Assembly: GCF_900113485.1 (NCBI RefSeq)
Contig: NZ_FOPM01000007.1
Coordinates: 160,428-224,427, forward strand
Reading direction: 5' to 3'
Source: Methylobacterium gossipiicola
Lineage (GTDB): Bacteria; Pseudomonadota; Alphaproteobacteria; Rhizobiales; Beijerinckiaceae
DNA length: 64,000 bases
Position numbers and translations under genes: made by a program. Position 1 is the stretch's first letter, and every line of letters starts with the position of its first letter. The notes beneath the pieces are model-generated. The model searched no databases, was not told the origin of the DNA, and was given only the letters and a program-made list of their open reading frames with translations. Of the stretch, positions 1 through 7,577 are shown one piece after another.

Positions 1-477
1 ACGGCGAGGGATTCTCGCATTGGTGGTGACGGTGACGCCCGGCACGCCTGCGAACGCGTCCTTGACCCGGCTTTGCAACTCCATCCGAGCAGTGGCTTCG
101 GCGAGCTTCGTGCCCGTGGTCTCGACGGTCCGCCCGCCGGCCGAGATGGTGATCTTGGTCTGAGCGACCTCGCGCTCGACGGCCGAACGCCCGAGCGGCG
201 TGTCACCGAGCATTCCGAGCGCCATCATGTAGAGTTCGAGGACGGCCTCCTCTTCCTGCCGCTTGGCGTGGTCCATCTTCCGAAGCCGAACGATCTTGCG
301 AATCGTCTTCACGTCGAAGCCGGTCCCCTTGGCCTCCGCGTAAACGTCCTTGATGTCCGAGGCCAAGCCGGCCTTCTCTTCTTCGAGCCGTTCGATGCGC
401 TCGATGAAGGATTTCAGTTGATCGGCAGCAACGCTGGATGCGTCTACTTGCGGAGACGCGGCATGTTGGGATACCAT
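1..477 (-). CDS. GapR-like (DUF2312) DNA-binding protein, partial
   Basis: The frame opens at an ATG at 477 and stays open to the left edge, so the C-terminus is missing. Residues about 14-80 carry the DUF2312/GapR coiled-coil core, with [17 protein letters not shown], then [16 protein letters not shown] and ELYMMALGM. GapR is a nucleoid-associated protein that binds overtwisted AT-rich DNA in alphaproteobacteria (family knowledge). Chromosomal GapR normally ends near residue 90. Here at least 75 further residues follow the core, rich in Ala, Thr and Arg, so this is an extended, phage-type version. It is the most distal visible gene of the left-going early operon. Its role in the phage is inferred, perhaps organising phage DNA or helping replication. 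Confidence 0.8.
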   Translation of the reverse strand, partial: MVSQHAASPQVDASSVAADQLKSFIERIERLEEEKAGLASDIKDVYAEAKGTGFDVKTIRKIVRLRKMDHAKRQEEEAVLELYMMALGMLGDTPLGRSAVEREVAQTKITISAGGRTVETTGTKLAEATARMELQSRVKDAFAGVPGVTVTTNARIPRR

Positions 478-558
478 TTTCCTACTCCACAAGAGCACAC
501 CACTTCCGCCCGGCTCCCTGCTTCGCCGCAAAGGGACCGGGCGGTTCTGTTTCTGGGG

Positions 559-1320
559 TCAGGGATGCGGGCGCCCGCCCGGCAGACGGTCGTCGAACCG
601 GGGCGCGCGGGGCTCGCCGCGCGAGCGGGTGTCCTGGGTCGCGGAAGGGGGCGCCTCGACGGTGACGTCCTGGCCGCGCCGCTCGGCGGCGCTGGCGGTC
701 AGCGTCTCGCGCAGCAGATACGCCTCGAACGCCCACGCCTGCCGGAACGCGTCGTCGTAGGCGTACCGCTCGCCCGCCGCCTGATCGTAGTTCTCCGGCG
801 AGGCGCAGGCCGACTTGCCGATGTGGGTGAAGCCGTTCCGCATGGTGATGATGCAGATCGTCAGCACCCCGTCGCGAAAGAACTTGGAGCCGGCGATCTT
901 CGCCGTGATGCTGTCCGCCGTGACGCGGGGTGCCGTCGAGCGCTCCACCACCGCGTCGGCTTCGTCGCGGGTCAGGGCCGGGGCGCCGGTGCCGTCGGGT
1001 TGGCGGGAGGCGGCGACGTACCCGGCCTCGAACACCGCTCGCGGCGAATGCGAGAGGTAGCCCTGCGGATGCGTGTCGGTCGGCTCGTACCGGACGAGGT
1101 AATCCCCGGCGGACGGAACTCCGCGTGTGGCGAACCCGAGTGGCGCGCCCACGACGAGACCGCATTCCAGCGTCACGGTGCCGGAACCGTCCCGCAGGCA
1201 CTCCACTGCCGCGATCCGGTACGCCTCGACGTGCTTGTGGCTGACGTGCGTCGCATGGAACGCCGGCAGCGGCGCCATCTTCTGCGCGAACGCCCGCGCC
1301 TGATCACCACTGTCCACCAT
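559..1320 (-). CDS. Gp49-family phage protein
   Basis: A 253-residue protein. The C-terminal half (about 130-215) has the signature of the N4 Gp49 / Sf6 gene 66 family: PRVTADSITAKI, then ITMRNGFTHIGKSACASPENYD and a final Leu-rich helix ending YLLRETL. The function of this family is unknown. The N-terminal 120 residues look like a second small phage domain (SHKHVEAYRIAAVE ... YLVRYEP) and the last 35 residues are low complexity. The ATG at 1320 was chosen because GGGAG lies 7 bases upstream. A GTG at 1326 would also fit but would sit against that site. It follows the next upstream gene by two bases, as expected for a phage operon. Confidence 0.78.
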   Translation of the reverse strand: MVDSGDQARAFAQKMAPLPAFHATHVSHKHVEAYRIAAVECLRDGSGTVTLECGLVVGAPLGFATRGVPSAGDYLVRYEPTDTHPQGYLSHSPRAVFEAGYVAASRQPDGTGAPALTRDEADAVVERSTAPRVTADSITAKIAGSKFFRDGVLTICIITMRNGFTHIGKSACASPENYDQAAGERYAYDDAFRQAWAFEAYLLRETLTASAAERRGQDVTVEAPPSATQDTRSRGEPRAPRFDDRLPGGRPHP

Positions 1321-1322
1321 CG

Positions 1323-1760
1323 TCACTCTCCCTGTTGGGCCGCCTGGAACAGCGGCAAATCGAAGTGGGGCTTCACCCGCCGCGCCACGGCCGGAGCCGG
1401 CGCCAGAGGCGGTCCCACCAGGCCCGCACGCGCGCCTTCAGCCGCGCGAAGAGCAGCTTGAGCCGCAGCGACAGCAGGGTCCGCAGGGCCGGTAAGGCGG
1501 GTGGTGATCTCGACGTCATGGGCGAGCTTCCTCAACTGCCGCTCGACTTCGCGGGCATGGGCGGCCTCCAGGGCCGCAAGGACGTGGGAGGCGACGGCCT
1601 TGGGCGGCCGGTAGCGGAGCGCCCAGAGCTTGGAGAAGGGCAGGGCGGCGCGCTGGGCGACGCGCTTCATGGCGTTGGCGGTGTCGCCGGGGCCGCGCGT
1701 CTCCCAGCGGAGAAGGTCGTCGGCGAAGTCTTGAGCGCGGGCGATATCAGCGTCGGGCAC
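1323..1760 (-). CDS. Phage protein of unknown function
   Basis: About 145 residues. I do not recognise a named family. The middle has an Arg/Ala-rich helical segment (RVAQRAALPFSKLWALRYRPPKAV) that resembles small DNA-associated proteins seen in alphaproteobacterial prophages, followed by a long Ala/Glu/Arg helix. The GTG at 1760 is preferred because GGAGG stands 6 bases upstream; the in-frame ATG at 1766 would touch that site. The gene ends right before the Gp49-like gene, so the two are probably translated together. No catalytic motif or membrane segment is visible. Confidence 0.6.
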   Translation of the reverse strand: MPDADIARAQDFADDLLRWETRGPGDTANAMKRVAQRAALPFSKLWALRYRPPKAVASHVLAALEAAHAREVERQLRKLAHDVEITTRLTGPADPAVAAAQAALRAAEGARAGLVGPPLAPAPAVARRVKPHFDLPLFQAAQQGE

Positions 1761-1796
1761 TTGCATCCTCCGCAAACAGAATTTGCACATCATCAA

Positions 1797-2381
1797 ATCT
1801 GTCCGTGTTTATTGAGAAACACGGGCGGGAGACGCTGTTATGCAAATGGAGGTTAGACGAGGCACGCAGTACAGATGCGTGATCGGCAGCTTGGCGGCGA
1901 CGACGATCACGCGAGGGGAAAAGGGCCGGGGCGCGATGACCCCGGCCAGTCCAGTGAGGAAGACCAGCGAGAGAGCGCTGGATGCCCGCACGACGGGCCA
2001 CGGACGCGCCAACGAGGCGCGAAGGGGAAGCGCCAAGGCCGCGTGTCGAAACGCAGAACCCGTTCACGGTCTCGGCGCTCGGCCGGATCATCCCGGCTCG
2101 AGGGGAATGGGTGCCGGGTTGCTCTCCACCCGGCGAAGTCACGCCTGCATCTTCTGCGTAGGCCCGAGGGCGGTTCGCGTTCGCGTATCCGGCGTTCGAT
2201 TGCAGTCGAACTATCCCGACAGTCACATGACTTTTGACCGTGGCCGGCGCAGTTGCCTGCGACGCCACCGGCGGGGCCATGTCCCCGGCGCTGCGTGTGC
2301 CCGTTTGCGTGGTCGGTGCGGCAGCGCTCGCCGTCACTCCACCTGTGGACGCCCCGAAGGACGAATTCTTAAGGGCGGCGC
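1797..2381. other. Stretch without a confident gene; 8-bp inverted repeat
   Basis: No frame here has convincing protein character. One left-going frame could start at a GTG overlapping the stop of the 50-residue gene at 2382 (GTGA) and run into the next gene. However, it is rich in Ser, Arg and Ala and has no recognisable motif. An inverted repeat CCGTGTTT-ATTGAG-AAACACGG lies at 1803-1824, just upstream of the left-going gene at 1760. It could be an operator or a weak hairpin. It does not match the ACCG-N6-CGGT operators of this phage. Confidence 0.4.
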
Positions 2382-2534
2382 TCACAGCGACCACGCCCAG
2401 ATGCAGAAGGCGACGAGCCCGATTGCAACGTCGGCGAGGCCGAACGTCAGCGCGCGGCCGGAGCCGGTCAGGAACGCGGTGCCAAGGCCGACAATGGCCA
2501 AGGCCGCGAAGATGATGGCGGCGAGCGCGGCCAT
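2382..2534 (-). CDS. Small two-helix membrane protein
   Basis: A 50-residue frame starting at an ATG at 2534. It has two hydrophobic stretches, residues about 2-23 (starting AALAAIIFAALAIVGLG) and 30-48 (ending VAFCIWAW), separated by a short SGR turn. That is the layout of a small inner-membrane protein. Phage early regions often carry such peptides, and holin-like or superinfection roles are possible but cannot be told from sequence. The ribosome site upstream is weak (GGGGCG). It lies on the same strand as the cro-like operon but about 230 bases below the previous gene, so it may have its own promoter. Too short for standard gene-length cut-offs. Confidence 0.45.
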   Translation of the reverse strand: MAALAAIIFAALAIVGLGTAFLTGSGRALTFGLADVAIGLVAFCIWAWSL

Positions 2535-2644
2535 GTCAGGCGCGCCCCGCGACGAGCGCAGACGCGGACGGGATGCACGCCGCGATGGCGCGTCCCGCCC
2601 GGTCCGCTACCTTGGTCAGTGCCAACCGAACCAAGGAGCTGAGA

Positions 2645-2839
2645 ATGACGGAGCCCGCGATCAACCCGCGCGCGGAAGCGATAGAGATTGCCCTGAAAGC
2701 AATATTCAACACCTTGTCGGACTCAAAGCAGAAAGAAGTGCTGCAGCATCTGGAGGGCATGGCTAATGGCCTTGCTTCTGGAGTGCCGGGTACGGCCGAA
2801 GCTGTCCTTCGCCTTCGCACGAAGTTTTCTGGGCCATAG
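2645..2839 (+). CDS. Small hypothetical protein
   Basis: A 64-residue protein starting at ATG 2645 with a clear AAGGAG 6 bases upstream. The sequence is well behaved: an amphipathic helix (AEAIEIALKAIFNTLSD), a polar linker and a second helix ending LRLRTKF. I know no family. It runs against the surrounding left-going genes, and its last 77 bases overlap the opposite-strand gene ending at 2763. Either the two ends overlap tail to tail or one of the two is not real. The ribosome site and codon use favour this one. Confidence 0.55.
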   Translation: MTEPAINPRAEAIEIALKAIFNTLSDSKQKEVLQHLEGMANGLASGVPGTAEAVLRLRTKFSGP

Positions 2840-3032
2840 CCCGTGCCTCAGCGATTTTATTCTTTGCATCGGCAAGCACACGGGAACTCAGAACGCGCTC
2901 CAGTCCCTGCGTTCGGAAACCGTAGAAGCCGGAACGATCGATCACCGGCGTCGGCAACCGCTTGCCGCTGCGCGCTGTAGGCTTGGAGTTCGGTTCGGTG
3001 CGGCCCTGCCAGGGGGTGCGGCGGCGGCGCAT
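2763..3032 (-). CDS. Small phage protein coupled to the Cro-like gene
   Basis: An 89-residue frame whose ATG overlaps the stop of the Cro/YdaS-like gene (TGATG), suggesting translational coupling. The N-terminus is Arg-rich (MRRRRTPWQGR). The middle reads PVIDRSGFYGFRTQGLERV and looks like folded protein; the C-terminus is polar. No family recognised. Its position directly after the cro-like gene is where lambdoid phages place cII-type or other early regulators, but no helix-turn-helix is obvious. Its 3' end overlaps the opposite-strand gene at 2645-2839, which lowers confidence. Confidence 0.5.
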   Translation of the reverse strand: MRRRRTPWQGRTEPNSKPTARSGKRLPTPVIDRSGFYGFRTQGLERVLSSRVLADAKNKIAEARAMAQKTSCEGEGQLRPYPALQKQGH

Positions 3033-3259
3033 CAGGCGGCGACCTCGGCTGGGGCGGGGAAGACATCGGAGCGCAGATCGTGACGCGAAACCTGCGTGAC
3101 TGCCTCAATCCGAAGCGCCCACTCGGCCGGGGCGCCGCGCTTGCTCTTATTGAGCCATGTCCAGACGTTCGATTGGGATGTGCCAATCGCCTTCGCCAGG
3201 CCCGCTTGGCCACCTGCAACTTCGATAGCTCGTGCGAGCGCTTGATGGTTCGGGCTCAT
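3032..3259 (-). CDS. Cro/YdaS-like phage repressor
   Basis: A 75-residue single-domain DNA-binding protein. The helix-turn-helix is residues about 8-50: LARAIEVAGGQAGLAKAIGTSQSNVWTWL is the YdaS/Cro pattern, with the recognition helix at SQSNVWTW. It is transcribed divergently from the CI-like gene across a 62-base gap that carries two palindromic operators. By analogy with lambda it should shut off the CI promoter and modulate the left-going operon. Its own promoter is visible: TTGACT (complement of 3288-3293) lies between the two operators. The start is the ATG at 3259. Confidence 0.8.
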   Translation of the reverse strand: MSPNHQALARAIEVAGGQAGLAKAIGTSQSNVWTWLNKSKRGAPAEWALRIEAVTQVSRHDLRSDVFPAPAEVAA

Positions 3260-3271
3260 GCCACCGAAATG

Positions 3272-3307
3272 TACCGAGAAAGCGGTAAAGTCAACCGTAT
3301 TTACGGT
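3272..3307. promoter_or_regulatory. Paired phage operator between cro and cI
   Basis: Two palindromes with the same plan, ACCG-N6-CGGT: 3273-3286 (extended by T/A to 3272-3287) and 3294-3307, whose inner bases are also symmetric (ACCGTA-TT-TACGGT). Their starts are 21 bp apart, two helical turns. Read toward cro, the second site ends in CGGTTGACT, so its last base begins the -35 box and the first site fills the spacer. Repressor bound at either would block the cro promoter. Confidence 0.75.
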
Positions 3308-3321
3308 AGGGACGGTCGGTT

Positions 3322-4074
3322 ATGCCACCGATAGCAAGGGGCATGGACCACCTCGGCAGCCGTTTGAAATCAGCCCGCGAAAATGCTGGCCTGTCTCAGT
3401 CAGAACTGGCGGAGCGGGTTGGCATGTCGCAGCAGGGTGTCGCGGACATCGAAACTAAGGGCAGCCGCCCTCGAAAATTAATTGAAATCGCCCGTGCTTG
3501 TGGCGTGACGCCAGAGTGGCTGCTGGGTCAAAGCCAGGATCGGCTTGAGCCGGGCGCCGATGGGCCACGTCCCGCACGGGCGGCCAAGCACCCTACGAAC
3601 CAGGCTTCCGTCTCCCGCAAATCCCTGCCTGAATACGACATTCGTGCCGGGGCATCCTACGGCGGCGGGATGGACGACGGCGAATGGCGCGACGGCGGTG
3701 TCTCTGGTCACGAACCAGTCGCAAATTGGGGGCTTCCGCAATCTTACGTCGAGCGCGAACTGGGGCTGACGTATGGCTTTGCCGATATCCTGCCGGTCCG
3801 GGGCGACTCCATGGATGACGGTACCGCGAAGGCTCTCTTATCCGGGGATCGGGTAGTCATCGACCGAAAAGACACCGACCCAAGGCAGGGTGGGATCTTC
3901 GCGGTTTGGGATGGCGATGGAGTAATAATCAAGCAAGTAGAAATCGTTCGCGGCTCATCTCCACCAAAGATCGTCTGCACCTCCCGAAATAGCAACTATA
4001 AGCCGATATTTCTCGCCTTGGACGGCAATGTCCACATTATCGGTCGGGTTTCAGCGAAATTCTCAAGGATGTAG
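3322..4074 (+). CDS. CI-like phage repressor, S24 self-cleaving
   Basis: A 250-residue two-domain repressor. Residues about 10-70 are an XRE/CI helix-turn-helix (LKSARENAGLSQSELAERVG ... QQGVADIE). Residues about 105-250 are a LexA/S24 peptidase domain with the catalytic Ser163 in GDSM, Lys204 in GVIIKQVE and a likely Ala109-Gly110 cleavage bond in DIRAGASYGG. It should hold the prophage silent and be inactivated by RecA-stimulated self-cleavage (family knowledge). The start at 3322 has AGGG upstream; a second ATG at 3343 would still include the whole DNA-binding domain. The divergent neighbour is the Cro-like gene. Confidence 0.9.
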   Translation: MPPIARGMDHLGSRLKSARENAGLSQSELAERVGMSQQGVADIETKGSRPRKLIEIARACGVTPEWLLGQSQDRLEPGADGPRPARAAKHPTNQASVSRKSLPEYDIRAGASYGGGMDDGEWRDGGVSGHEPVANWGLPQSYVERELGLTYGFADILPVRGDSMDDGTAKALLSGDRVVIDRKDTDPRQGGIFAVWDGDGVIIKQVEIVRGSSPPKIVCTSRNSNYKPIFLALDGNVHIIGRVSAKFSRM

Positions 4075-4080
4075 ATCGCT

Positions 4081-4446
4081 GTGAGAAAATCATTCGTCAT
4101 ACCTCTTGCTGTTTTGATCGGGGTGGCGACCTCTTCAGTCTCGCTACAGGCGCAGATGGGAGCGGTTGGAGCGCGAGATCGCGCGGCACAAGGGCGCGAT
4201 GCCACAGATCGGCTCAAAGCTCTCGCTCGCTCAAATAAGATTACTTTCTTGGAATACTATAAGAGGTATCATCAAATAGATATGTCGTATTTCGATCCGC
4301 CCGCCGCCATTATAGAGCTAAATCTTTATAATATTATGTTGGCGAAAATGGTCGAAGACAAAAAGATTTCAATGGAAGAGTTTGATTACTACTCAAATAA
4401 GAAGATCGCGGAAACTGCAAAAGCACTTACTTTAAATCAAAATTAG
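4081..4446 (+). CDS. Secreted AT-rich cargo protein (moron-like)
   Basis: A 121-residue protein from GTG 4081, six bases after the repressor stop. Residues 1-24 (starting MRKSFVIPLAVLIGVATSS) form a classical signal peptide. The mature part is helical and rich in Tyr, Asn and Lys (FLEYYKRYHQIDMSYF, YYSNKKIAETAKAL), and no family is recognised. Base composition is markedly more AT-rich than its neighbours (AAT, ATA and TTA codons), a sign of separate origin. It lies downstream of cI on the same strand and is closed by a terminator, so it is probably expressed in the lysogen. This is the classic position of a lysogenic-conversion gene, but its effect is unknown. Confidence 0.65.
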   Translation: MRKSFVIPLAVLIGVATSSVSLQAQMGAVGARDRAAQGRDATDRLKALARSNKITFLEYYKRYHQIDMSYFDPPAAIIELNLYNIMLAKMVEDKKISMEEFDYYSNKKIAETAKALTLNQN

Positions 4447-4470
4447 CGGACTTTTTTTGCCAAACAGCAG

Positions 4471-4496
4471 GCCCCGCCATACCGGTGGGGCTTTTT
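4471..4496 (+). terminator. Rho-independent terminator after cI and cargo gene
   Basis: GCCCCGCC-ATACC-GGTGGGGC followed by TTTTT. The 8-bp stem contains one G-U pair. It closes the right-going cI plus cargo transcript before the early-operon promoter. Confidence 0.85.
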
Positions 4497-4579
4497 CCAT
4501 TCCTGTGGACCGCCAAATTTTGTGATGTCCCTGCACCTGCGTCATTTCATACCGTATTGAACCGAAACGGTAGAACGCA

Positions 4580-4617
4580 ACCGGAATACCGGTTGACACC
4601 GATACCGGAATATCGGT
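4580..4617 (+). promoter_or_regulatory. Early operon promoter with paired operator
   Basis: Two further ACCG-N6-CGGT palindromes lie at 4580-4593 and 4604-4617. A perfect -35 box TTGACA sits at 4593-4598, its first base shared with the end of the first operator. The second operator fills the spacer. A weak -10 (TAGCTT) follows near 4617. This is the same layout as the cro promoter, with operator, TTGAC and operator in order, so one repressor should control both divergent early operons. Half-sites at 4551-4571 may add a third contact. Confidence 0.75.
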
Positions 4618-4654
4618 AGCTTCGCTCCATCAGCTCACGCGATGGAGCCCCGAA

Positions 4655-5530
4655 GTGCCCCAGCCCACCACCATCATCGAAACCCTCGCCGGCCAGTTCT
4701 TCCGCGTGAAGGCGTTCGCGGATCCCGCGCTCGACCACATCTGGGAGGGCGTCGAGGTCAAGCGCACCAAGGACGGGTTCGTCGACAAGAAGAACGCTCG
4801 GCCGTTCTCGGTGCGGAAGCTCGGCACCCGCCTTGTCGCCCAGCAGGCCGCCGGCGCCATGGTCCCGCAGCCGTGCCAGCAGCAGCAGGCGCAGGCTGCC
4901 TCCGCACCCGCCCCCGTCTGGATCGAGACCTCCGCGACCCGCCGCGACCTGACCGGCGCGCAGGGCGTGATCCTCGGCTCCGTCATCAAGCTCTACGGCC
5001 GGTGGGACGCCGAGTTCGTCGACACGAAGGGCCACAGCCCGAACCTTCGCCGGCACCTCGGGCGCCATGAGACCGAAGCCCAGGCGCGGGCGGCGGTCCA
5101 GATCGAGATGCGCCTTGCCGCGATCCGGAAGGCCGCGCCGCCGACCCACATCGTTCGGTTCACGATTCCCCGGGACGGCAGCGCGCCCGAGGACATTCTG
5201 GCCGAGACCCGTGTCGGCGACACCGCCGCCGCCGTGGTCGAATACCTCGGCACCGGCCAACTCGATGCCTACGTCCTGACCGAGGTGTACGCGGCCGACC
5301 TGACGCCCGGCGCCGAGTCGCTCACCGACGTCACCGCCGCGATCCTCCGGGACGTCGCCGCCTACGTCGAGGCCGCCGCCATCGAACTGCCCCGCAGCCT
5401 CGACGACGCCTTCGCCCGCCACGGCATCCCGCAGCCCACGGCGTGGGTCGAGGCTGGCAGTCGCGCTCCCGATTTCGAGGGCGAGCGCCTCGGGCCGGCC
5501 GACTGCCTGGATCGGCGCCGCGCAGCCTGA
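4655..5530 (+). CDS. First gene of the phage early operon, unknown function
   Basis: A 291-residue protein from GTG 4655 with GGAG 7 bases upstream, the first gene behind the operator-controlled promoter. There is an N-terminal domain (residues 1-70, FFRVKAFADPALDHIWEGVEV), a Gln/Ala-rich linker near 74-90, and a larger Ala/Glu/Asp-rich C-terminal part. No catalytic motif, Cys cluster or membrane segment is apparent. Similar long unknown proteins often open early operons of Methylobacterium-type prophages (recollection of context, not searched). Its length and codon use make it a real gene. Confidence 0.65.
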   Translation: MPQPTTIIETLAGQFFRVKAFADPALDHIWEGVEVKRTKDGFVDKKNARPFSVRKLGTRLVAQQAAGAMVPQPCQQQQAQAASAPAPVWIETSATRRDLTGAQGVILGSVIKLYGRWDAEFVDTKGHSPNLRRHLGRHETEAQARAAVQIEMRLAAIRKAAPPTHIVRFTIPRDGSAPEDILAETRVGDTAAAVVEYLGTGQLDAYVLTEVYAADLTPGAESLTDVTAAILRDVAAYVEAAAIELPRSLDDAFARHGIPQPTAWVEAGSRAPDFEGERLGPADCLDRRRAA

Positions 5531-5593
5531 GCGGCTCCCACCCCTTTCCGCCTTCACCCCCGAGCGCGTCGCGCTCCAGACGAAAGAGAACCC

Positions 5594-6106
5594 ATGTCCA
5601 ATCCCAAGATCATCGACCTCGGCAACATCACCGGCACGCCGTTCGCTGACATCCTCCTCGCCGCCATTGCCGGGGCGGACGCGGCGAAGAAGGCGGCCCA
5701 CCTTCCGAAGCGCCCCCTCGCCCAGGACATCGCCACGCTGAAGGCGGCCGCCGAGCGGTATGAAGCGCCGAACCCGTTCGAGCCGGGCGATCTGGTGACG
5801 CCGCGTGCGGACAGCCCGCTGAAGGGCATCGGCCGCCCGCGCATCGTGCTGGAACTGATGGAGCGGATCGACGCCGATCTGGCGGTGACCGACCCCAACC
5901 ACGTCGATCACCCCCGCTTCGGCGCCAAGCTCGATATCCGCGTCGCCTCGGTCTGCGACTGCCCCCACGGGGAGGTGACCGCCTCCTGGGAGGAGGGCTG
6001 GATGTTCGAGCCCTACACGCCGCCGGCCGAGACCGGCGAGCAGGACCCGGCACCCGCGAGCGCCCCGGCCCAGACCGAGGCGGCCGACCTTCAGCCCGCC
6101 GCCTGA
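5594..6106 (+). CDS. Phage early protein, unknown function
   Basis: A 170-residue acidic protein starting at ATG 5594 with GAAAGAG upstream. It begins with a hydrophobic helix (FADILLAAIAGADAAKKAA), has a compact central part (GDLVTPRADSPLKGIGRPRIVLELM) that looks like a small beta-barrel, and ends in an Ala/Pro/Glu tail. Two Cys (VCDCPHG) could bind metal but make no full zinc site. It sits second in the early operon. I do not recognise the family. Confidence 0.6.
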   Translation: MSNPKIIDLGNITGTPFADILLAAIAGADAAKKAAHLPKRPLAQDIATLKAAAERYEAPNPFEPGDLVTPRADSPLKGIGRPRIVLELMERIDADLAVTDPNHVDHPRFGAKLDIRVASVCDCPHGEVTASWEEGWMFEPYTPPAETGEQDPAPASAPAQTEAADLQPAA

Positions 6107-6170
6107 GCCGCCCGCCGGGCCGCTCACGCCGGGCGGCCCGGCCACCTCCTCCCAACGATAGAGATTTGCG

Positions 6171-6476
6171 ATGTCCAGCCCTGCCGAAGGTGGGTTCTAT
6201 GTCCGTCAGCGCGAGCCCGATCCCACAAATACAGCCACGTGGCGGGCGCCATTCCGGCACGAAACCTTGGAATCAGCCTTCCAAGAGGCCGAGCGGGTCG
6301 CTCGCGCAAAAGGAATTCCGTTTTCGGTTCTGCAGGAAGTCGGCGTTGTCGATCCTGTATTCCGGGAAGAGCCGCACAAAGCCGATGCGTACGCGCAGAT
6401 GCATGCCTTTCTGCAGGAGCGCCTCACCGAAATCCAGAACGCTATGGCAGATCTGGCGAAGTTGGGCGGCCGGTGA
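6171..6476 (+). CDS. Small phage early protein
   Basis: A 101-residue protein. The N-terminal half is polar with aromatics (GFYVRQREPDPTNTATWRAPF). The C-terminal half is helical (FLQERLTEIQNAMADLAKLG), perhaps a short coiled coil. No family recognised. Its stop overlaps the next start (TGATG at 6474-6478), so the following membrane peptide is translationally coupled to it. Confidence 0.55.
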   Translation: MSSPAEGGFYVRQREPDPTNTATWRAPFRHETLESAFQEAERVARAKGIPFSVLQEVGVVDPVFREEPHKADAYAQMHAFLQERLTEIQNAMADLAKLGGR

Positions 6477-6634
6477 TGACCGACCCCCAACTCGCCTGCC
6501 TCGCCATCGCCGCCGGTCCGTTCCTGATCGGGCTCGCCTGGGTCCTGGGCACCTCGGCCCCCATCGTCTTCGGACTGATGCTCGACCGGGCCGAGAACAC
6601 CGTCCTGCGCCTCCGCGACCGGATGGAGGGGTGA
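6476..6634 (+). CDS. Small phage membrane protein
   Basis: A 52-residue protein starting at the ATG of a TGATG overlap. Residues about 6-36 are strongly hydrophobic (CLAIAAGPFLIGLAWVLG, then IVFGLML), consistent with one or two membrane helices. A short charged tail (RAENTVLRLRDRMEG) follows. The next gene starts inside its stop (GTGA at 6631-6634). The tight packing on both sides argues that it is real. Function unknown; roles in superinfection or envelope modification are only possibilities. Confidence 0.55.
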   Translation: MTDPQLACLAIAAGPFLIGLAWVLGTSAPIVFGLMLDRAENTVLRLRDRMEG

Positions 6635-6852
6635 GCGTGGACGCCGCCGAACTCTACAGCCGCGCCCCGTACCGCATCCGGTTCGGCACCTGCGCCACCA
6701 TCGAGGACCGGCACGGCGCCGGCGCCTTCATGGTCATCGAGCCCGCCGACAACCCGGCCGAGCGCATCGCCTTCGCCGAAGCCTGGATCGCCCAGGTGAA
6801 CGCGGCCGCCGCCCAGGCCGAGCCGTCCGCCCTTCCCGTCGCAGCCGAGTGA
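6631..6852 (+). CDS. Small phage early protein
   Basis: 73 residues from a GTG that overlaps the previous stop. A second GTG at 6637 is also possible. The core (YRIRFGTCATIEDRHGAGAF and AERIAFAEAWIAQVNAAAAQ) reads as one beta-hairpin followed by a helix. The stop overlaps the GTG of the YqaJ recombinase gene (GTGA at 6849), which places it inside the recombination operon. No family recognised. Confidence 0.5.
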   Translation: MSVDAAELYSRAPYRIRFGTCATIEDRHGAGAFMVIEPADNPAERIAFAEAWIAQVNAAAAQAEPSALPVAAE

Positions 6853-7577
6853 ACACCATGGAAATGATCGCCAACGCCGGCCGAGCCTCCTCGTCCGTCC
6901 GCATCCACGCCGACCTCTTCCAGGGCACCGACGAGTGGCTCGCCGCCCGCTGCGGCATGCTCACCGCCAGCGAGATGAAGCTGATCCTGACGCCGACCTT
7001 CAAGGCGGCGAAGAACGAGAAGGAGCGGGCGCACCTCTACGAACTCCTCGCCCAGCGGATCACCCAGCACGTCGAGCCCCGATACATCAGCGACGACATG
7101 CTGCGCGGGCAGGAAGACGAGGTCGAAGCCCTCACCATCTACAGCCGGCACTACGCGCCTACCGAGTGCGTCGGCTTCATCACCAACGATAAATGGGGCT
7201 TCACGCTCGGGTACTCGCCCGACGGCCTCGTCGGCAGCGACGGTCTCGTCGAGGTGAAATCCCGCCTTCAAAAGTACCAGATCGAGACCTTCGTGGTGCA
7301 CGTTGCCGAGGGGACGATCCCGAGCGACTACCTGCTTCAGATCCAGACCGGCCTCCTCGTATCCGAGCGGTCGTGGTGCGATCTCGTCTCGTATTCCGGC
7401 GGCCTGCCCATGGCCGTGATGCGGGTCTATCCGGACGACACCGTTCAGTCTGCGATCGTTGCGGCGGCCAGCGACTTCGAGAAGCGTCTGGCCGAGGCCC
7501 ATGACCGCTACCTGGGCGCCGTGGCCGCGTCGAAAGCTGTTCCGACCGTGCGTCCCGTCAGGGACATCGTGCTGTGA
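6849..7577 (+). CDS. YqaJ-family phage recombination exonuclease
   Basis: A 242-residue member of the YqaJ / lambda exonuclease fold, an alkaline-exonuclease-like enzyme that resects double-strand ends for phage recombination. Visible motifs are the N-terminal W30-LAARCG-LTAS block, Glu89/Glu91, then the PD-(D/E)xK core with Asp125 in SPDG and Glu135-Val-Lys137 in LVEVKS, and Gln164/Gln166 in LLQIQ. Length is normal for the family. The GTG at 6849 overlaps the previous stop; an ATG at 6858 is the other choice. The next gene starts inside its stop, so the two are translated together. Confidence 0.88.
   Translation: MNTMEMIANAGRASSSVRIHADLFQGTDEWLAARCGMLTASEMKLILTPTFKAAKNEKERAHLYELLAQRITQHVEPRYISDDMLRGQEDEVEALTIYSRHYAPTECVGFITNDKWGFTLGYSPDGLVGSDGLVEVKSRLQKYQIETFVVHVAEGTIPSDYLLQIQTGLLVSERSWCDLVSYSGGLPMAVMRVYPDDTVQSAIVAAASDFEKRLAEAHDRYLGAVAASKAVPTVRPVRDIVL

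Noticed and set aside
1747..2385. Left-going frame of about 210 codons overlapping the 50-residue gene
   Set aside because: Ser/Arg/Ala-rich with no motif; runs through the start region of the next gene. The coupled GTG start alone is not enough.
3294..3307. Same operator as the CCGTGTTT inverted repeat at 1803-1824
   Set aside because: The half-sites differ (ACCG versus CCGTGTTT), so they are not the same regulator's sites.
4547..6145. Long minus-strand frame of 532 codons
   Set aside because: Shadow of the plus-strand early genes 4655-5530 and 5594-6106, which have ribosome sites and natural composition; the shadow is Gly/Arg-rich.
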